Below are positions 33,481 through 48,400 of a stretch of 64,000 nt of DNA, in pieces; positions within the stretch are counted from its first letter, which is position 1; each line of letters opens with the position of its first letter. The DNA is from Rhodococcus jostii RHA1 (GTDB lineage Bacteria > Actinomycetota > Actinomycetes > Mycobacteriales > Mycobacteriaceae), in the NCBI RefSeq assembly GCF_000014565.1, contig NC_008268.1:248001-312000 (forward strand), written 5' to 3'. A model generated the notes under the pieces. It was not told the DNA's origin. It saw only the letters and a program-made list of their open reading frames with translations, and did no database searches. A program made the position numbers and the translations under genes.

Positions 33481-36400
33481 ATTCCGCTCTCCCCGGCGCA
33501 GGAACGGATGTGGTTCGTCAACCAGTACGACCCGCACTCCCCGGCCTACGACATTCCGCTGGTCGTCCGGCTCACCGGTCACCTCGACGTCGGTGCCCTC
33601 GAAGCAGCGATCGCAGACGTCGTCGAACGGCACGAGTCGCTCCGCACGGTGTACCCGACCTCGGACGACGGACCACATCAGGTGATCCTGCCCGCGGAAC
33701 GGGCGCTGCCCCGGGTCGAGACCGTGCGGGTCGACGGTCCGACCGGCCTCGACGCACACGTCGCCGGGGCCGCGGCCGCGCCGTTCGACGTCACCGTCGA
33801 CGCGCCGCTCCGAGCATCTCTGTTCACGATCGGTGACACCGACCACGTGCTGGCCCTGGTGATCCATCACATCGCGGCCGACGGTGCGTCGGCTGGTCCG
33901 CTCGCTCGTGACCTCTCCGCCGCCTATCGTGCCCGGGTCGAGGGACGCGCCCCCGCCTGGGAACCGCCGGCCGTGCAGTACGTGGACTACGCCTTGTGGC
34001 AACACGCACTGTTGGGTCGGCCCACCGATCCCGACAGCCTCGCGTCGCGGCAACTCGACTATTGGAGTGAGTCGCTCCGGGGATCGCCGCCCCTTCTCGC
34101 GCTGCCGACCGACCGTCCGCGCCCACAGCGGCGGTCCCTGCACGGCGGCCGAGTGGACTTCCACCTGCCTCCGGAGTTGCACGCCGGCATGCGGGCACTG
34201 TCCCGAACCTGCACGTCCACACTCTTCATGACGTGTCACGCGGCGCTGGCAGTCGTGCTCGCCCGGCTCGCCGGCACCTACGATGTGAGCATCGGCACCC
34301 CGGTCGCGGGACGTGGGGAGCCCGCACTCGACGACGTGGTGGGCATGTTCGTCAACACGCTCGTGCTGCGCACCCGCATCGATCCCGAGGCGGGCTTCGC
34401 GGACACCGTACGCACTGTGCGGGATGTGGACCTGGGCGCGTTCGCACACGCCGACTATCCGTTCGAGAAGTTGGTGGACTCCCTCGAACCCGAACGCACG
34501 GACAGTCGTTCACCGTTGTTCCAGGTTCTTCTCGAGTTCCAGAACGTCCTGCCTGCCGGACACGAGGCGCGGGAGCTCGACCTGCCCGGTCTGCACGTCG
34601 CGGCCGTCGGCTACGACCCGAAGATCTGTAAATTCGACCTGCAGGTGTGGCTCAGTGAACGCCGCGATGACGGCGGGGCGCCGCAGGGAATCGACGGCAG
34701 AATCGTATACGCCACCGATCTGTTCGACGAAGAGACGGTGCGTGGGCTCGCCGACCGGCTCGTCCGCGTCCTGAATATCGTGACCACGGAGCCGGACACC
34801 GTGGTGGGGAACATCGATCTGCTCACCGACCGGGAACGTGACGTCGCCCTCCGTTCGTGGACCGCACCGGACGAACCGGGCCCCGCGACGACGCTGCCCG
34901 CGGAGTTTGCCCGGACGGCGGCACGGCAACCAGACGCCGTCGCGGTGTCGTTCGCGGGTGACACGCTGTCGTACGGCGAACTCGCCGACCGGGTGAACCG
35001 AATCGCCCGGCTGCTCCACGATCACGGAGCGGAACCGGAACGCCTCGTCGCCGTGGCGATTCCCCATTCGATGGACTACGTCGCCGTCACACTGGGCGTG
35101 CTCGCGGCAGGCGGCGCGTGCCTACCACTCGATCCCGGATGGGCGTCGCCCACGCAAACCTCCCGGACGATCCCTGACATCGCGATATTTGTGACGATAT
35201 CCGCTGTGGAAGAACATCTTCCCCACGGTCACGTTCCCACCCTCGTCCTCGACGCGCCCGGCACCGTCGCCGACCTCGCGCGCAGGTCGGGTCACCCCCT
35301 CACCGCCGTCGACGTCGGCGCCGGTCCCAGCCCGGACACCGCCGCCTACGTCCTGCTCACACGCGGGTCGACCGCGCTGCCGAAACCGGTATCGGTGACT
35401 CACCGCGCAGTGCTGTCGGCACTGGCACGTCCCGCCGTCCCGGCCGGCGAGGTCTGGGCAATGGTCCCGACCTTCGCGCCGGGCGTCACCGTCCTGACCC
35501 CGTGGAGCGCATTCCTCCATGGAGGTCGGCTGGAGGTGGTCGACGACGCCACTGCCTCCGCACCGTCCGCCCTGGCCGACCTGTTGCACCGCCGCGGCGT
35601 GAACATGGTCGCCCAGACCCCGGCCGCGTACGAGCACCTGTCCCGAGCAAGGGAATCCGCGCCGGCGGCGGACGAACTTCGCTCGGTCCTGCTCACCGGT
35701 GACCCCGTCGACGCCGCGGTCGTGGCTGCCCCTGAAGTTGTCGCCGTCTACGCGTCCGTGGAGGCCGTCTGGTTCGCCGCCGCCACCGATCGTGCACCGG
35801 AAGCCGGTGCCGACCGGATGGAATACCGGCCCGCGCGAGGACGAAGATTCGCGGTCCTCGACGACCGCCTCGCGCCTGTCCCACCCGGCGTCGTCGGTGA
35901 GTTGTACATCGGTGGACCCACGCTCGCTCGTGGCTACCATCGCCGGGCCGCAGCGACGAGCACCCACTTCGTGGCGAGTCCCTTAGGCCCGCCCGGCGAA
36001 CGCATGCTCCGCACCGGCGATGCCGCTTGCCTCACGCCGACCGGAGGCCTGAACATTCTGTGGCGCCGCGATTTCCAGTCCGAACTGCGCGGATACCGCA
36101 TCCCGCTCGGCGACATCGACACCGTCCTCACCGCGCACCCGCAGGTCGCGAATGCCGTCACCGTCGACCACACCCCTCGCGCCGGAAAGCCCGCCCTTGT
36201 GACGTATGTCGTGCCGGCACCCGGATCGACGACGACCATCTCCGAGGTCCGCGCCCACGCCGCCATGATCTTGCCCCCGCCCTGGGTCCCGGGCGCGGTC
36301 GTCGTCCTCGACCGACTGCCCGTCACCGAGACGGGGGACGTCGACCTCGACGCCCTTCCCGTTCCCGAGGAGCTGCGGCACGCACCCGTCTACCACGCCC

Positions 36401-39400
36401 CGGCCACCCCGACCGAGAAGACGGTGTCGAGGGTGATCGCCCAGGTTCTCGGTATCGGTGGCGTCGGTGTCGACGACAACTTCTTCGAACTGGGTGGCAC
36501 GTCGCTCGACGCGGCGAAAGTGGTCGCCCGAATCGATTCGGCGTTCGGAACCAGGATCGGAATCCGCTCCCTCTTCGAGGCGCCCACGGTACGCGGACTC
36601 GCCACCGTCCTCGATGCGAGCGAGGTGCACCCGGACAGACCCGCCCTGGGACCACGGGCCCATACCGAACCCGCACCGGTGTCGTTCGCGCAGCAGCGTA
36701 TGTGGTTCGTCAACCAGTTCGACGTGACGTCGGCCGTCTACAACGTTCCGATGGTGGTCCGGCTGACCGGTCTCCTCGACGTCCCCGCGCTACACGCTGC
36801 CCTGATCGACGTCCTCGTGCGGCACGAACCGTTGCGGACCCTCTACCCCTTGACCGACACCGGACCGGTGCAGGTCGTCGTCCCCGCCGAGAGCGTGCCG
36901 GTCGATCTGGCACCGATTCCCGTGGCCGACGCAGCGCGTGTCTCCGGCCTCGTCGACGAAGTCGTCGCCGAGGGGTTCGACGTCACGGTCCGTCCGCCGG
37001 TACGCGTCCGACTGTGGCAACTCGACGACCACGCCCATGTCCTGGCCGTCGTCGTGCACCACATCGTCGCCGACGGGTCCTCGCTGGCTCCCCTGGCGCG
37101 CGACCTCTCCACCGCGTACACCGCGCGCCGCGTCGGCCGTGCTCCCGTGTGGGAGCCGTTGCCCGTCCGGTTCTCGGATTTCGCGGTGTGGCAGCGGGAG
37201 GTCCTCGGATCCGTGACCAACCCGGCGTCGCCGGTGGCACGGCAACTCGACTTCTGGCGCACGGCGCTCGCCGATCTTCCCGAACGGTTGGAGTTGCCGC
37301 TGGATCGGCCACGTCCCGCCACCGCGTCGTACCGGGCCGCAGCGGTGCCGTTCGTGATGCCCGAAAGGACGCACCGCCGGCTCATCGACTTCGCCCGTGC
37401 CCACGACACGACGACTTTCGTCGTCATCCACGCGGCCCTGGCCGTATTGCTGTCCCGGCTCGCCTCCACCACGGACGTCGTCGTCGGATCGCCGACCGCC
37501 GGCCGCGGCGAACAGACACTCGATCCCCTGGTCGGTATGTTCGTCGGCACTCTCGTTCTGCGCACGACCGTCGATCCGGCGTCACCGTTCGGTGCCGTCG
37601 TGGCGGCGGTGCGCGACGCCGATCTGGCGGCCTTCGCGCACGCCGACATCCCGTTCGAAACCCTCGTGGACGAACTTCACCCACCGCGTTCGGCGGCCCT
37701 TCATCCGTTGTTCCAGGTCATGCTGTCGTTCCAGAACATCGAGCCACCATGCCTCGGATTGCCCGGCCTCGAGGCTCATGTCACGGACCTCGAGCCCCGG
37801 GTGTCGCCGTTCGACCTGAATGTGGTGGTGCGTGAACAACCGGCCGAGGACGGTTCGCTTACGGGTATCAGCGGGCAGATCGTCTATGCCACCGACCTGT
37901 TCGACGCCGGCACGATCCGTGCCTTCTCCAGCCGGCTCCTTCGGGTGATCACCGCCGCCCTGACGAATCCCGAGACGGTGGTGGGCGACGTCGACATCCT
38001 CGACGACGCCGAACGCGGGCTCGTCCTCGACCGGTGGAACGCCACGGCCCACGACCTTCCGGCCACGACGATCGTGGACCTGTTCGAGGCCCAGGTCGCT
38101 GCGACACCCGATGCCCCGGCCGTCCGCGGGGAGGATCGAATCCTCACCTACGCCGAACTCGACACCTGGTCCACCCGGCTGGCGCACTCCTTCCTCGCAC
38201 GCGGCATCGGCACCGAATCCATAGTGGCCCTGGTCATCCCGCGATCCGTCGAGATGCTCGCCGCAATGTACGCGGTGGTCAAGTCCGGTGCTGCGGTGCT
38301 CGCACTCGATCCCAGCCACCCCACCGACCGCATCGAATCACTGATCCAATCCGCGTCGGCGGCTCTCGTCGTCACCACCGGCGACGCCGATGTACCCGTT
38401 CCCACCGGACTTCCGGTGGCACGGTTCGACGACATCGACCACGAGGCCCGAGACACAGCACCAGTGACCGACGTGGACCGCGGCGCATCACTGCACCCCG
38501 ACAACCTGGCCTACGTGGTCTACACATCGGGCTCGACCGGCGCACCCAAAGGCGTGGCGGTATCCCACGCGGCGATAGCGAATCAGCTGGCCTGGTCGCA
38601 GGCACAGCTCCCGATACACGAGCACGACCGCACCGTACAGAAGGCGCCGATCGCCTTCGACGTTGCCATCTGGGAGTGTTTCGCGGCTCTGTGTTCAGGA
38701 AGCGTCCTGGTCCTCCTGCCGCCGGATCGGCAGTTCGACCTCGACTATCTGTCCGGCCTCCTCGACGACATGCAGATCACAGTGGTGGAGTTCGTGCCCT
38801 CCCTACTCGACGTGTTCGTCAACGATCATCGGCACTCCTTCCCAGGGTCCCTGCGCCGGGTCCTGACCGGGGGTGAGGCGATCAGTGCACGGACGGCGAG
38901 CAGCGTGCTCGCGCAGGGTGTCCGCCTCGGCAACATGTATGGTCCCGCGGAGGCGGCCGTGACAGCGACGTACCACGACGTCGCAGCCGCTCGAGCTGCC
39001 ACCACTGTGCCCATCGGGTCGCCGGTGTGGAATACACAGGTGTACGTCGTCGACGGTCGGCTGCACCCCGTCGTCCCCGGGGTGACCGGCGAAATGTATC
39101 TCGGCGGGGCTCAGTTGGCGCGGGGGTATCTCGGCAGGCCCGGGATCACGGCCGGACGGTTCGTCGCGAATCCGTTCGGCGCCCCAGGCTCCCGCATGTA
39201 CCGAACCGGAGACCTGGCCCGCTGGAACCCCGATGGACAGCTGGACTACCACGGTCGCACCGACTTCCAGGTTCAGCTCCACGGCTACCGCGTCGAGCCC
39301 GGCGAGGTCGAATCCGCCCTCCTGCGTCACCCCGGGATCGCGCAGGCCGTGGTAGTGCCGCGAGCCGATCGCAACGGCGCACACCACCTCGTCGGATATG

Positions 39401-42400
39401 TCGTCCCCGTCCCCGGCATCGACGTAGCAGAGGAGGAACTGCTCGATCACACGAGGTCACTTCTTCCCTCGCACATGGTTCCGTCCGCGGTGATCTCACT
39501 GTCCACGCTGCCGTTGACGCCCCACGGGAAGGTCGACCGGAACGCGCTTCCGATCGTCGACTTCACGACCCGCGCCGCGGAATTCCGCTCGGCCGGAACA
39601 GCTGTCGAAGAGTCGTTGGTAACCCTCGTCCGCGACGTGCTCGGCCTCGAGTCCGTAGGTGTCGACGACTCGTTCTTCGCGCTCGGTGGCGACAGCATCA
39701 TGGCGATCCAGTTGGTGGCACGCGCGAAGACCGCCGGGCTGGCACTCACTCCGCGGGATGTGTTCGAGTACAAGACGATCGCCCGGCTCGCGCGCGCGAT
39801 CTCGACACGGCCGGAACCGCGCGCGGTCCTCTCCGAACTTCCGGGCGGAGGGATCGGCTCCTTCCCGCTGCCACCGGCGGCGCGGTGGTTGCTCGAGCGC
39901 GGGGGCGACCTCGACACGTTCTGCCAATCGGTCCTGCTCACCGCCCCACCCGACCTGAACACCGACACTCTCACCGCCACCGTGCAGACGGTCCTCGACC
40001 ACCACGACATGCTTCGGGCCCGGCTCCGGCGCGGGACAACGGACGAAGACACGGTGTTGGAGGTCGTGGCCGCCCACCAGGCTCCACGGGTCGAGTCGCT
40101 GATCCGCCGGGTCGCACTCGATGATCCGGCCGACCTGAAGGGCCGGGCCGAGGTCGAGTCCCGTGCTGCCGCCACACGTTTGGATCCCGAGAACGGGATC
40201 ATGCTCCAACTCGTCTGGCTCGACCCCCACACCCAACCCGGACACCTCCTCCTCACCATCCACCACCTCGCCATCGACGGCGTCTCCTGGCGCATCCTCA
40301 TCCCCGACCTCGCCACCGCCCACCACGCCCACACCACCGGCACCACCCCCACACTCCCACCCGTCACCACAAGCGCCCGCCGCTACGCCCACGCCCTCAC
40401 CGACACCACCACCCACCACACCCACGAACTCCCCCACTGGCGCACCATCCTCACCACCCCCGACCCCCCACTCGGCACCAGACCCCTCGACCCCACCCAC
40501 GACACCGAACACACCACCACCCACACCACCACCGAACTCCCACCCCACACCACCCACACCCTCCTCACCACCCTCCCCACCACCTACCACTGCGGCATCG
40601 ACGACGCCCTCCTCACCGCCCTCGCCCTCGCCGTCACCACCTGGCGCCACCGACACCACACCCCCACCCACACCCTGCTCGTCACCATCGAAGGCCACGG
40701 CCGCACCAACACCCACATCCCCGGCGCCGACCTCACCCACACCCTCGGCTGGTTCACCACCATCCACCCCGCCCTCCTCGACCTCACCGACATCGACCTC
40801 CACGACGCCCTCACCGGCGGACCCGCCACCGGACACGCCCTCACCACCATCAAAGAACAACTCCACAACACCCCCGACCACGGCACCGGATACGGCCCCC
40901 TCCGCTACCTCAACCCCCACACCGCAACACAACTCCGCAACCTCCCCCAACCCCAAATCACCCTCAACTACCTCGGCCGATTCGACTACCCGCCGTCACG
41001 TCCGGAGGCGGGCTGGATGCCCGTGACGGATGTGGATCTCAGCCGACGACCCGACTCGGACCTTGCTGCTGCAGCCGTCCTGACAATCGATGCCGCGACG
41101 GTCGTCACGGAGGGCGCTGCACGGCTGACGGCTACATGGTCCTACGCCGCCGGTGTCCTTGCCGCAACCGATGTCGACGACATCACCGAGCTGTGGACCG
41201 AAGCGCTCACCGCCCTCGCCGACCACATCAGCCGACCCGGCGCCGGCCGGCTCACCCCCAGCGACCTCGACCTCGTCCACCTCGACCAACCCGCCCTCGA
41301 CGCACTCCACCACCACTACCCCACCCTCACCGACGTCTGGCCCCTCACCCCCTTGCAGGCCGGTCTACTGTTCCACGCCGAACTCGGCGGCCCCGCTGCC
41401 GACGCATACGTCGTCCAACTCGTCCTCGACATCAGCGGACCCCTCGACGCCGACCGTCTACGCGACGCCGGGGCAGCCTTGCTCGGTCGTCATCCGAACC
41501 TGGGCGCGGCCTTCACTCACACGGCGGACGGCACACCGGTACAGGTCGTGACGACCACTGCTCTCGCCTGGGCGCACCACGACGTCACCACCGCACACCG
41601 TCCCGCCGCAGAACTCGGCGACATCGTCACCGCGGACCGCGCCGCGCCGTTCGACCCGGCCGAGCCGCCTCTCCTGCGATTCACCCTCGTGACGACCGGC
41701 CCCGACGACCACCATCTGGTGCTCACCAACCATCATCTGGTACTCGACGGCTGGTCCACCCCACTACTGCTGCACGAACTTCTCCAGCTCTATGAGAGCC
41801 ACGCGGATCCCGATGCGCTTGCGCCGGTGCGGCCGTACCGTGATTTCCTCGAATGGCTGGGCACACGCGACGTCTCGGCGTCCGTCGCCGCGTGGGGTCG
41901 TGCGCTCGAGGGTGTCGAGGACGCTACGCGGCTCGCACCGGGCCTCGAACCTCACCGGGATCCGGGTCCCTGCGCGGAGCGCGTGGTGGCACTGACGGCC
42001 GCCGAGACGGATGCGTTGCGGACCGTGGCCCGCACCCACGACCTCACCCTCCACACCATCATCGACACCGCCTGGGCCCTCGTCCTCGCCACCCACACCG
42101 GCACCACCGACATCACCTTCGGCACCACCGTCTCCGGACGCCCACCCCACATCCCCGGAATCGAAACCATGATCGGACTCTTCATCAACACCATCCCCGT
42201 CCGCATCACCCTCCACCCCACCGACACCCTCACCACCCTCCTCACCCGCACCCACACCACCCACACACAACTCCTCGACCACCACCACCTCCCCCTCACC
42301 CACATCCCCAACCCCCACGCCACCACCTTCGACACCATCACCGTCCACGAGAACTACCCCCACCACACCACCACCCCACCCACCGACCTCACCATCACCA

Positions 42401-45400
42401 CCACCTCCGCCACCGACGCCACCCACTACCCCCTCGCACTCGCCGCCACCACCGACACCACACTCCACCTGCGGGGCATCTTCCAGCTGTCGGCATTCGA
42501 CGCCGACAGCGTCGACGCGATCCTCGGACAACTGGCGCGTGTGCTCGTCGCCATGGGATCCGACGCGTCCCTGCCGATCGCCCGCCTGAACCTTCTCGAT
42601 GCTGCGGAGCAGCGAGCCGTGGTGCCCGCCCTGGGTGAGGCGGCCGACGAGCCGCGGACCCTGGGCGCGATCCTCGGGGACGCCGCCGAGCGCTCGCCCG
42701 ACGCCGTCGCCGTAGACGACGGGGCCCGCCGGCTGACGTATGCCGAACTCGAGGCCCGCGCATTGCTCCTTGCCGACCGTCTCGTCGAGTCGGGTGTGGG
42801 TCCGGAAAGTGTGGTCGCCATCGCGATACCGCGGTCCCTCGAGTCAGTCCTCGCAGTCTGGGCCGTCGCCGGAACCGGCGCCGCGTTCGTGCCCGTCGAC
42901 CCGACGTATCCGCAGATCCGCATCCAGCACATGGTCGCCGATTCCGGAGTCCTCGTCGGGCTCACCACGAGCAGTCGTCGCGACGCGCTGCCGGACACCG
43001 TCACGTGGATCGACATCGAGGGCACGGGTGCCGGCCGGCTACCACACGCCGGTGTTTCGGAGGCTTGTCCGGCGCCAACGATCCGCCCCGACAACGCGGC
43101 GTACCTGATCTATACGTCCGGCTCCACGGGGGTTCCGAAAGGTGTGGTGGTCGGTCATCGTGGAGTGAACTCTCTCGCAACCACGTTGCGCGAGTGTACC
43201 GGGGTGACAGCAGCGTCCCGGGTGGCGCATTTCGCGTCTCCCAGCTTCGACGCGTCGGTACTCGAGTATCTGCTCACGTGGTCCGCGGGAGCCACGGCGG
43301 TGATCGTGCCCACCACGATCTACGGCGGGGATGAACTGCGTCGGCATCTCGCCGACAGCCGGGTGACCCATGCTTTCCTGACCCCCACGACGCTGACTGC
43401 CCTGGACCCGGACGGCCTGGACGACCTCGAGTGCGTCGTGACCGGCGGTGAGAAGTGCACCCCCGAGGTGATTCGCCGGTGGTCTCCGCACTGTCGACTC
43501 ATCAACGCGTACGGACCGACGGAAAGTACCGTAGCGGCGGATATTTCGGACGATCCGGCCGCCGACGGTGCGAATGTGATCGGCGGCCCGATCCGCGGCG
43601 TCACCGAGGTCGTACTCGACGCTCGAATGCAACCGGTCCCGATCCGGGCCCGGGGCGAGTTGTACATCGCGGGTGACGCGATCGCCCGCGGATACCACGG
43701 CAAGCCCGCACTCACCGCCACCCGTTTCGTGGCCGATCCGTTCGGCCCACCGGGCGGTCGCATGTATCGAAGCGGTGATGTCGTCCGCTGGAACACCGGA
43801 CGCGAAGGGTCTGCCGTCCTCGAGTACCTGGGTCGCACCGACTCTCAAGTGAAGGTGCGGGGGTACCGGATCGAACCCGGCGAGATCGACGCGGTGCTGT
43901 CCGGTCATCCGGCGGTCACGTTCAGCGCGACCCTCCCCTCGACGGGCGGCCCGGACACGACCGATCAGGACGCGACACTGATCTCCTACGTGACGACCGC
44001 CGGTGCGGCCGGGCCCCGAGAACTCCGCGACTACCTGGCCGGTCGGCTTCCCGCACAGCTCGTTCCGTCCGCGGTCATCGAGATCGACGTGGTTCCGCGG
44101 ACGCCGTCGGGCAAGCTCGACCGCGACGCACTCCGCGCCCTCCGATCCACCCCGCTCCCCGCGCAGGTGTCGGCGGCCAACCCACTCGAACAGACCGTCG
44201 CGGAAACCCTCGCCGCGGCACTCGACCTGTCGAGTCTGGGAGTGGACGACGACTTCTTCGCGGCAGGTGGAGACTCGCTGACGGCGACCCGGGCCGTCGC
44301 CCGTGTGAACACGACCCTGCATACCGACCTCGCCGTACGGAGCCTGTTCGAGGCCCCCACGCCGCGCGCTCTGGCGCGGCTGCTCCTGGACGACACACAA
44401 TCGGAGCCGCGCCCCCCGTTGACCGCCGCCGCGCAAGAACCGGAGTACGCACCGCTCTCGCCTGCCCAGCAACGCATCTGGTTCCTCAACCAATACGACA
44501 CCACCACCCCCACCTACAACATCCCCCTCACCCTCCACCTCACCGGCCACCTCGACACCACCGCCCTCCACCACGCCCTCACCGACCTCATCCACCGCCA
44601 CCAACCCCTCCACACCACCTACCCCCTCCACCACGGACACCCCACCCAACACATCCACCCCCACCCCACAACCCCACCACTCACACCCACCCCCACCACC
44701 GAAACCCAACTCCCCCACCACATCAACACCGACACCACCCAACCCTTCGACCTCACCACCGACACCCCCCTCCACACCCACCTCTACCAACTCGACAACA
44801 CCCACCACACCCTCACCCTCGTCCTCCACCACATCGCCGCCGACGGCCACTCCCTCACCCCACTCACCCACGACCTCACCACCGCCTACACCGCCCACAC
44901 CCACCACCAACCACCCCACCCCACACCCCTACCCCTCACCTACACCGACTACACCCACTGGCAACACCAACTCCTCGGCACACCCCAACACCCCACCCCC
45001 ACCACCCACACCCAAACCACCTACTGGACCACCACACTCACCAACCTCCCCGACACCCTCCCCCTCCCCACCGACCGACCCCGACCCACCCACCGCACCC
45101 ACCACGGGGAGTCCATCCGCTTCGAGATCCCCGCCGACGTACACCACCGCCTGCGTGCGCTGGCGCGGAGTACCGGGGCGACCACGTTCATGACTCTGCA
45201 TGCGGCCTTCGCCGCGCTGCTCGCGCGCCTGTGCGACACGGACGACGTCGTCATCGGCACCCCCGTCGCCGGCCGCCCCGATCCCCGGCTGGACCAACTC
45301 GTCGGCATGTTCGTCGGGACGCTCGTCCTCCGGACCCCGGTCGACTCGGCCGGTTCGTTCCGCGAAGTCCTGACCAGAACCCGCGACGCGGACCTCGGTG

Positions 45401-48400
45401 CATTCATGCACGCCGACCTGCCCTTCGAGATGCTTGTCGACATCCTGGCACCGGAGCGGTCCACGACGCACACACCGTTGTTCCAGGTCCTGATCGACTA
45501 TGGGACCGAGGTACCACTCCACCTCGAACTGCCGGACCTGACGGTAACGGTCGCCGAGGACACTCCGCCCCTCGCGAAGTTCGACCTTCAGCTCACCCTC
45601 CGCGAGCATGCGGACGCCGCGAACCCCGGCCTGTCGGCCGCGTTCACCTATGCCACCGACATCTTCGACCGCACCACCGTCGAGGGTGTCGCCGCGCGCT
45701 TCCTCCGGCTCCTCGACTCGGTGACCGCGGACCCCGGCCGGCCAGTCGGGGACGTCGACCTCCTCGACGCCACCGAACGGACCGCGCTGACGACCGGGTC
45801 GAGCACACCTTCGCCGCCGGCGGAGCCAGTCGAGGCCATACTCGCCGACCGGTTCACTCGGTCCGTCCGCCGCTTCGCCGACGAATCGGCGCTGACCGAT
45901 ACCGGCGAAACGCTCACCTACGCGGCACTCGGTGCCCGCGTCTACCGACTCGCCCGGCATCTCGTCGAACTGGGCGCCGCCCCCGACACGGTCGTCGCCG
46001 TAGCACTGCCACCCTCAATCGATCTGGTCGTCGCCCTGCTGGCCGCACAGCAAGCGGGAGCCGGCTACCTCGCCCTCGACGTCGGTCACCCGGCCGACCG
46101 GCTCGACGCCACGATGTCCGACGCCGCCCCGGTGTGTCTCGTCTCCACGACCGACCACGCGGCCCGACTGCGGCGGAACCTTCCCACCGTGCTCGCCGAC
46201 GACGCGGACACACGCGCACACCTGCTGGATCTGTCGCCGGATCCGATCACCGATCCCGAGAGACGGGCCGCGCTCACCCCCGACGCGGTCGCGTACGTCG
46301 TGTACACGTCGGGGTCGACCGGACGCCCGAAAGGTGTCGTGGTGACACACCGTAATCTCACGACACTGTTCGACAACACCCGGACTGCGTTCGATTTCGC
46401 CGAGACCGACGTGTGGACGCTCTTCCACTCGGCCGCCTTCGACTTCTCGGTATGGGAGTTGTGGGGCGCCCTCCTGCACGGGGGCCGACTGGTCATCGTC
46501 GACACCGTCACCGCCCGCGCACCCGACGAGTTCCTGAGCCTGCTCCGCCGCGAGCGGGTGACGGTCCTGTGCCAGACTCCCACCGCGTTCGCCCAGTTGG
46601 CCACGGCGGAACGGAACCAGCCGACCGACCTGGCGTTGCGGTACGTCGTCTTCGGCGGCGAAGCCCTCGAGCACGGTCACCTCGTCGACTGGCTCGACCG
46701 GCACGATCACACCCGACCCCAGCTCGTGAACATGTACGGCATCACCGAGACCACCGTGCACGTGACCAGGCATCCCCTCGGCGACCCTCGTCCCGCTGCG
46801 CGGTCGGTCATCGGCCGGGCGATTCCGGGACTGCGCGTGTACGTCCTCGACCGGCGGCTCCACCCGGTACCCACCGGAGTGACCGGCGAGATGTACGTTG
46901 CCGGGAACCAGGTCACCCGTGGGTACCTGCACCGATCCGGGCTGACGGTGACCCGGTACGTGGCGGACCCGGCCGGGCGCGGAGGACGCATGTATCGCAC
47001 CGGTGACCTCGCACGCTGGAACGCGCAGGGCCAACTCGAGTTCCTCGGACGTAGTGACGCCCAAGTTCAGCTACACGGCTACCGGATCGAGCCCGGAGAG
47101 GTCGAGGCCACGCTCGTCCGCCACCCGGATGTCGCACAGGCCGCGGTGTCGGTCCGGCCCGACGACCGAGGCACCGAGCGCCTGATCGGGTACGTCGTAC
47201 CCGTCCGGGACGGTGAACAGACGAGGGCTGTCGACATCGATCGGGTCCTCGGCTTCGCCCGAACGATTCTCGCACCGCACATGGTGCCTGCGACGCTCGT
47301 GGTCCTGGACCGCCTGCCGCTGACCCCGAACGGCAAGCTCGATCGCCGACAGTTGCCCGCACCCGACTTCGCCGAACGCGTCTCTACAGGTCGCGCCCCG
47401 GTGACCGCGAGCGAGTTGGCCCTCGCCGAGATTTTTGCGGAGGTCCTCGGCGTGCCGTCCGTGAGTGCCGACGAGTCCTTCTTCGCACTCGGTGGCGACA
47501 GCATCATGGCGATTCAGTTGGTGTCCCGCGCCCACGAGGACGGTGTCTTCGTCACTCCCCGAGACATTTTCGAGCACCAGACCGTGGCCGCACTCGCCGA
47601 GGTCGCCGCCACCGTGAAGCAGGACGTGCTGGCCGAGCTTCCCGGCGGTGGCGTCGGGACCGCACCGCTCGTGCCGATCGCGCGGTGGTTGCTCGAGCGC
47701 GGGGGCGACCTCGACACGTTCTGCCAATCGGTCCTGCTCACCGCCCCACCCGACCTGAACACCGACACTCTCACCGCCACCGTGCAGACGGTCCTCGACC
47801 ACCACGACATGCTCCGAGCCCGACTCCGGCGCGGAAAAACGGACCAGGACACCGTCCTCGAGATCCCACCGGCCGGAACAATCGCCGCCGCACCCCTCAT
47901 CACCCACGTCGCGGTCGAGACGCACTCGGACAACGACCTCGCCGCGACGGCACGCGCGCAACTCGACGCCGCAACGCACCGACTCGATCCCGAGAACGGG
48001 ATCATGCTCCAACTCGTCTGGCTCGACCCCCACACCCAACCCGGACACCTCCTCCTCACCATCCACCACCTCGCCATCGACGGCGTCTCCTGGCGCATCC
48101 TCATCCCCGACCTCGCCACCGCCCACCACGCCCACACCACCGGCACCACCCCCACACTCCCACCCGTCACCACAAGCGCCCGCCGCTACGCCCACGCCCT
48201 CACCGACACCACCACCCACCACACCCACGAACTCCCCCACTGGCGCACCATCCTCACCACCCCCGACCCCCCACTCGGCACCAGACCCCTCGACCCCACC
48301 CACGACACCGAACACACCACCACCCACACCACCACCGAACTCCCACCCCACACCACCCACACCCTCCTCACCACCCTCCCCACCACCTACCACTGCGGCA

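Larger units (their letters stand above)
36676..41280 (+). other. NRPS module 3: C3 - A3 - PCP3 - E3
   Basis: C3 has HHIVADG at 2504. A3 is complete ([11 protein letters not shown]; Lys3328); pocket residues read D-V-W-E-L-G-M-V-T. A Glu at the fourth place is seen in ornithine-type codes, so a basic residue is possible, with low certainty. PCP3 has GGDS (Ser3383), the form usual before E domains. E3 (from 3431) carries [10 protein letters not shown] at 3572 and overlaps a highly skewed repeat block. A D-residue is expected at position 3. Confidence 0.8.

Noticed and set aside
32137..34449. 770-codon open frame on the minus strand across modules 1 and 2
   Set aside because: Antisense shadow of the NRPS gene; high GC with strong third-position bias opens antisense frames. 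Composition is Arg/Gly-rich without domains.
40183..40995. Skewed repeats considered as a CRISPR array or as an inserted mobile element
   Set aside because: No short spaced repeats, no terminal inverted repeats, no target duplication; the blocks stay in frame and encode conserved C/E domain motifs.
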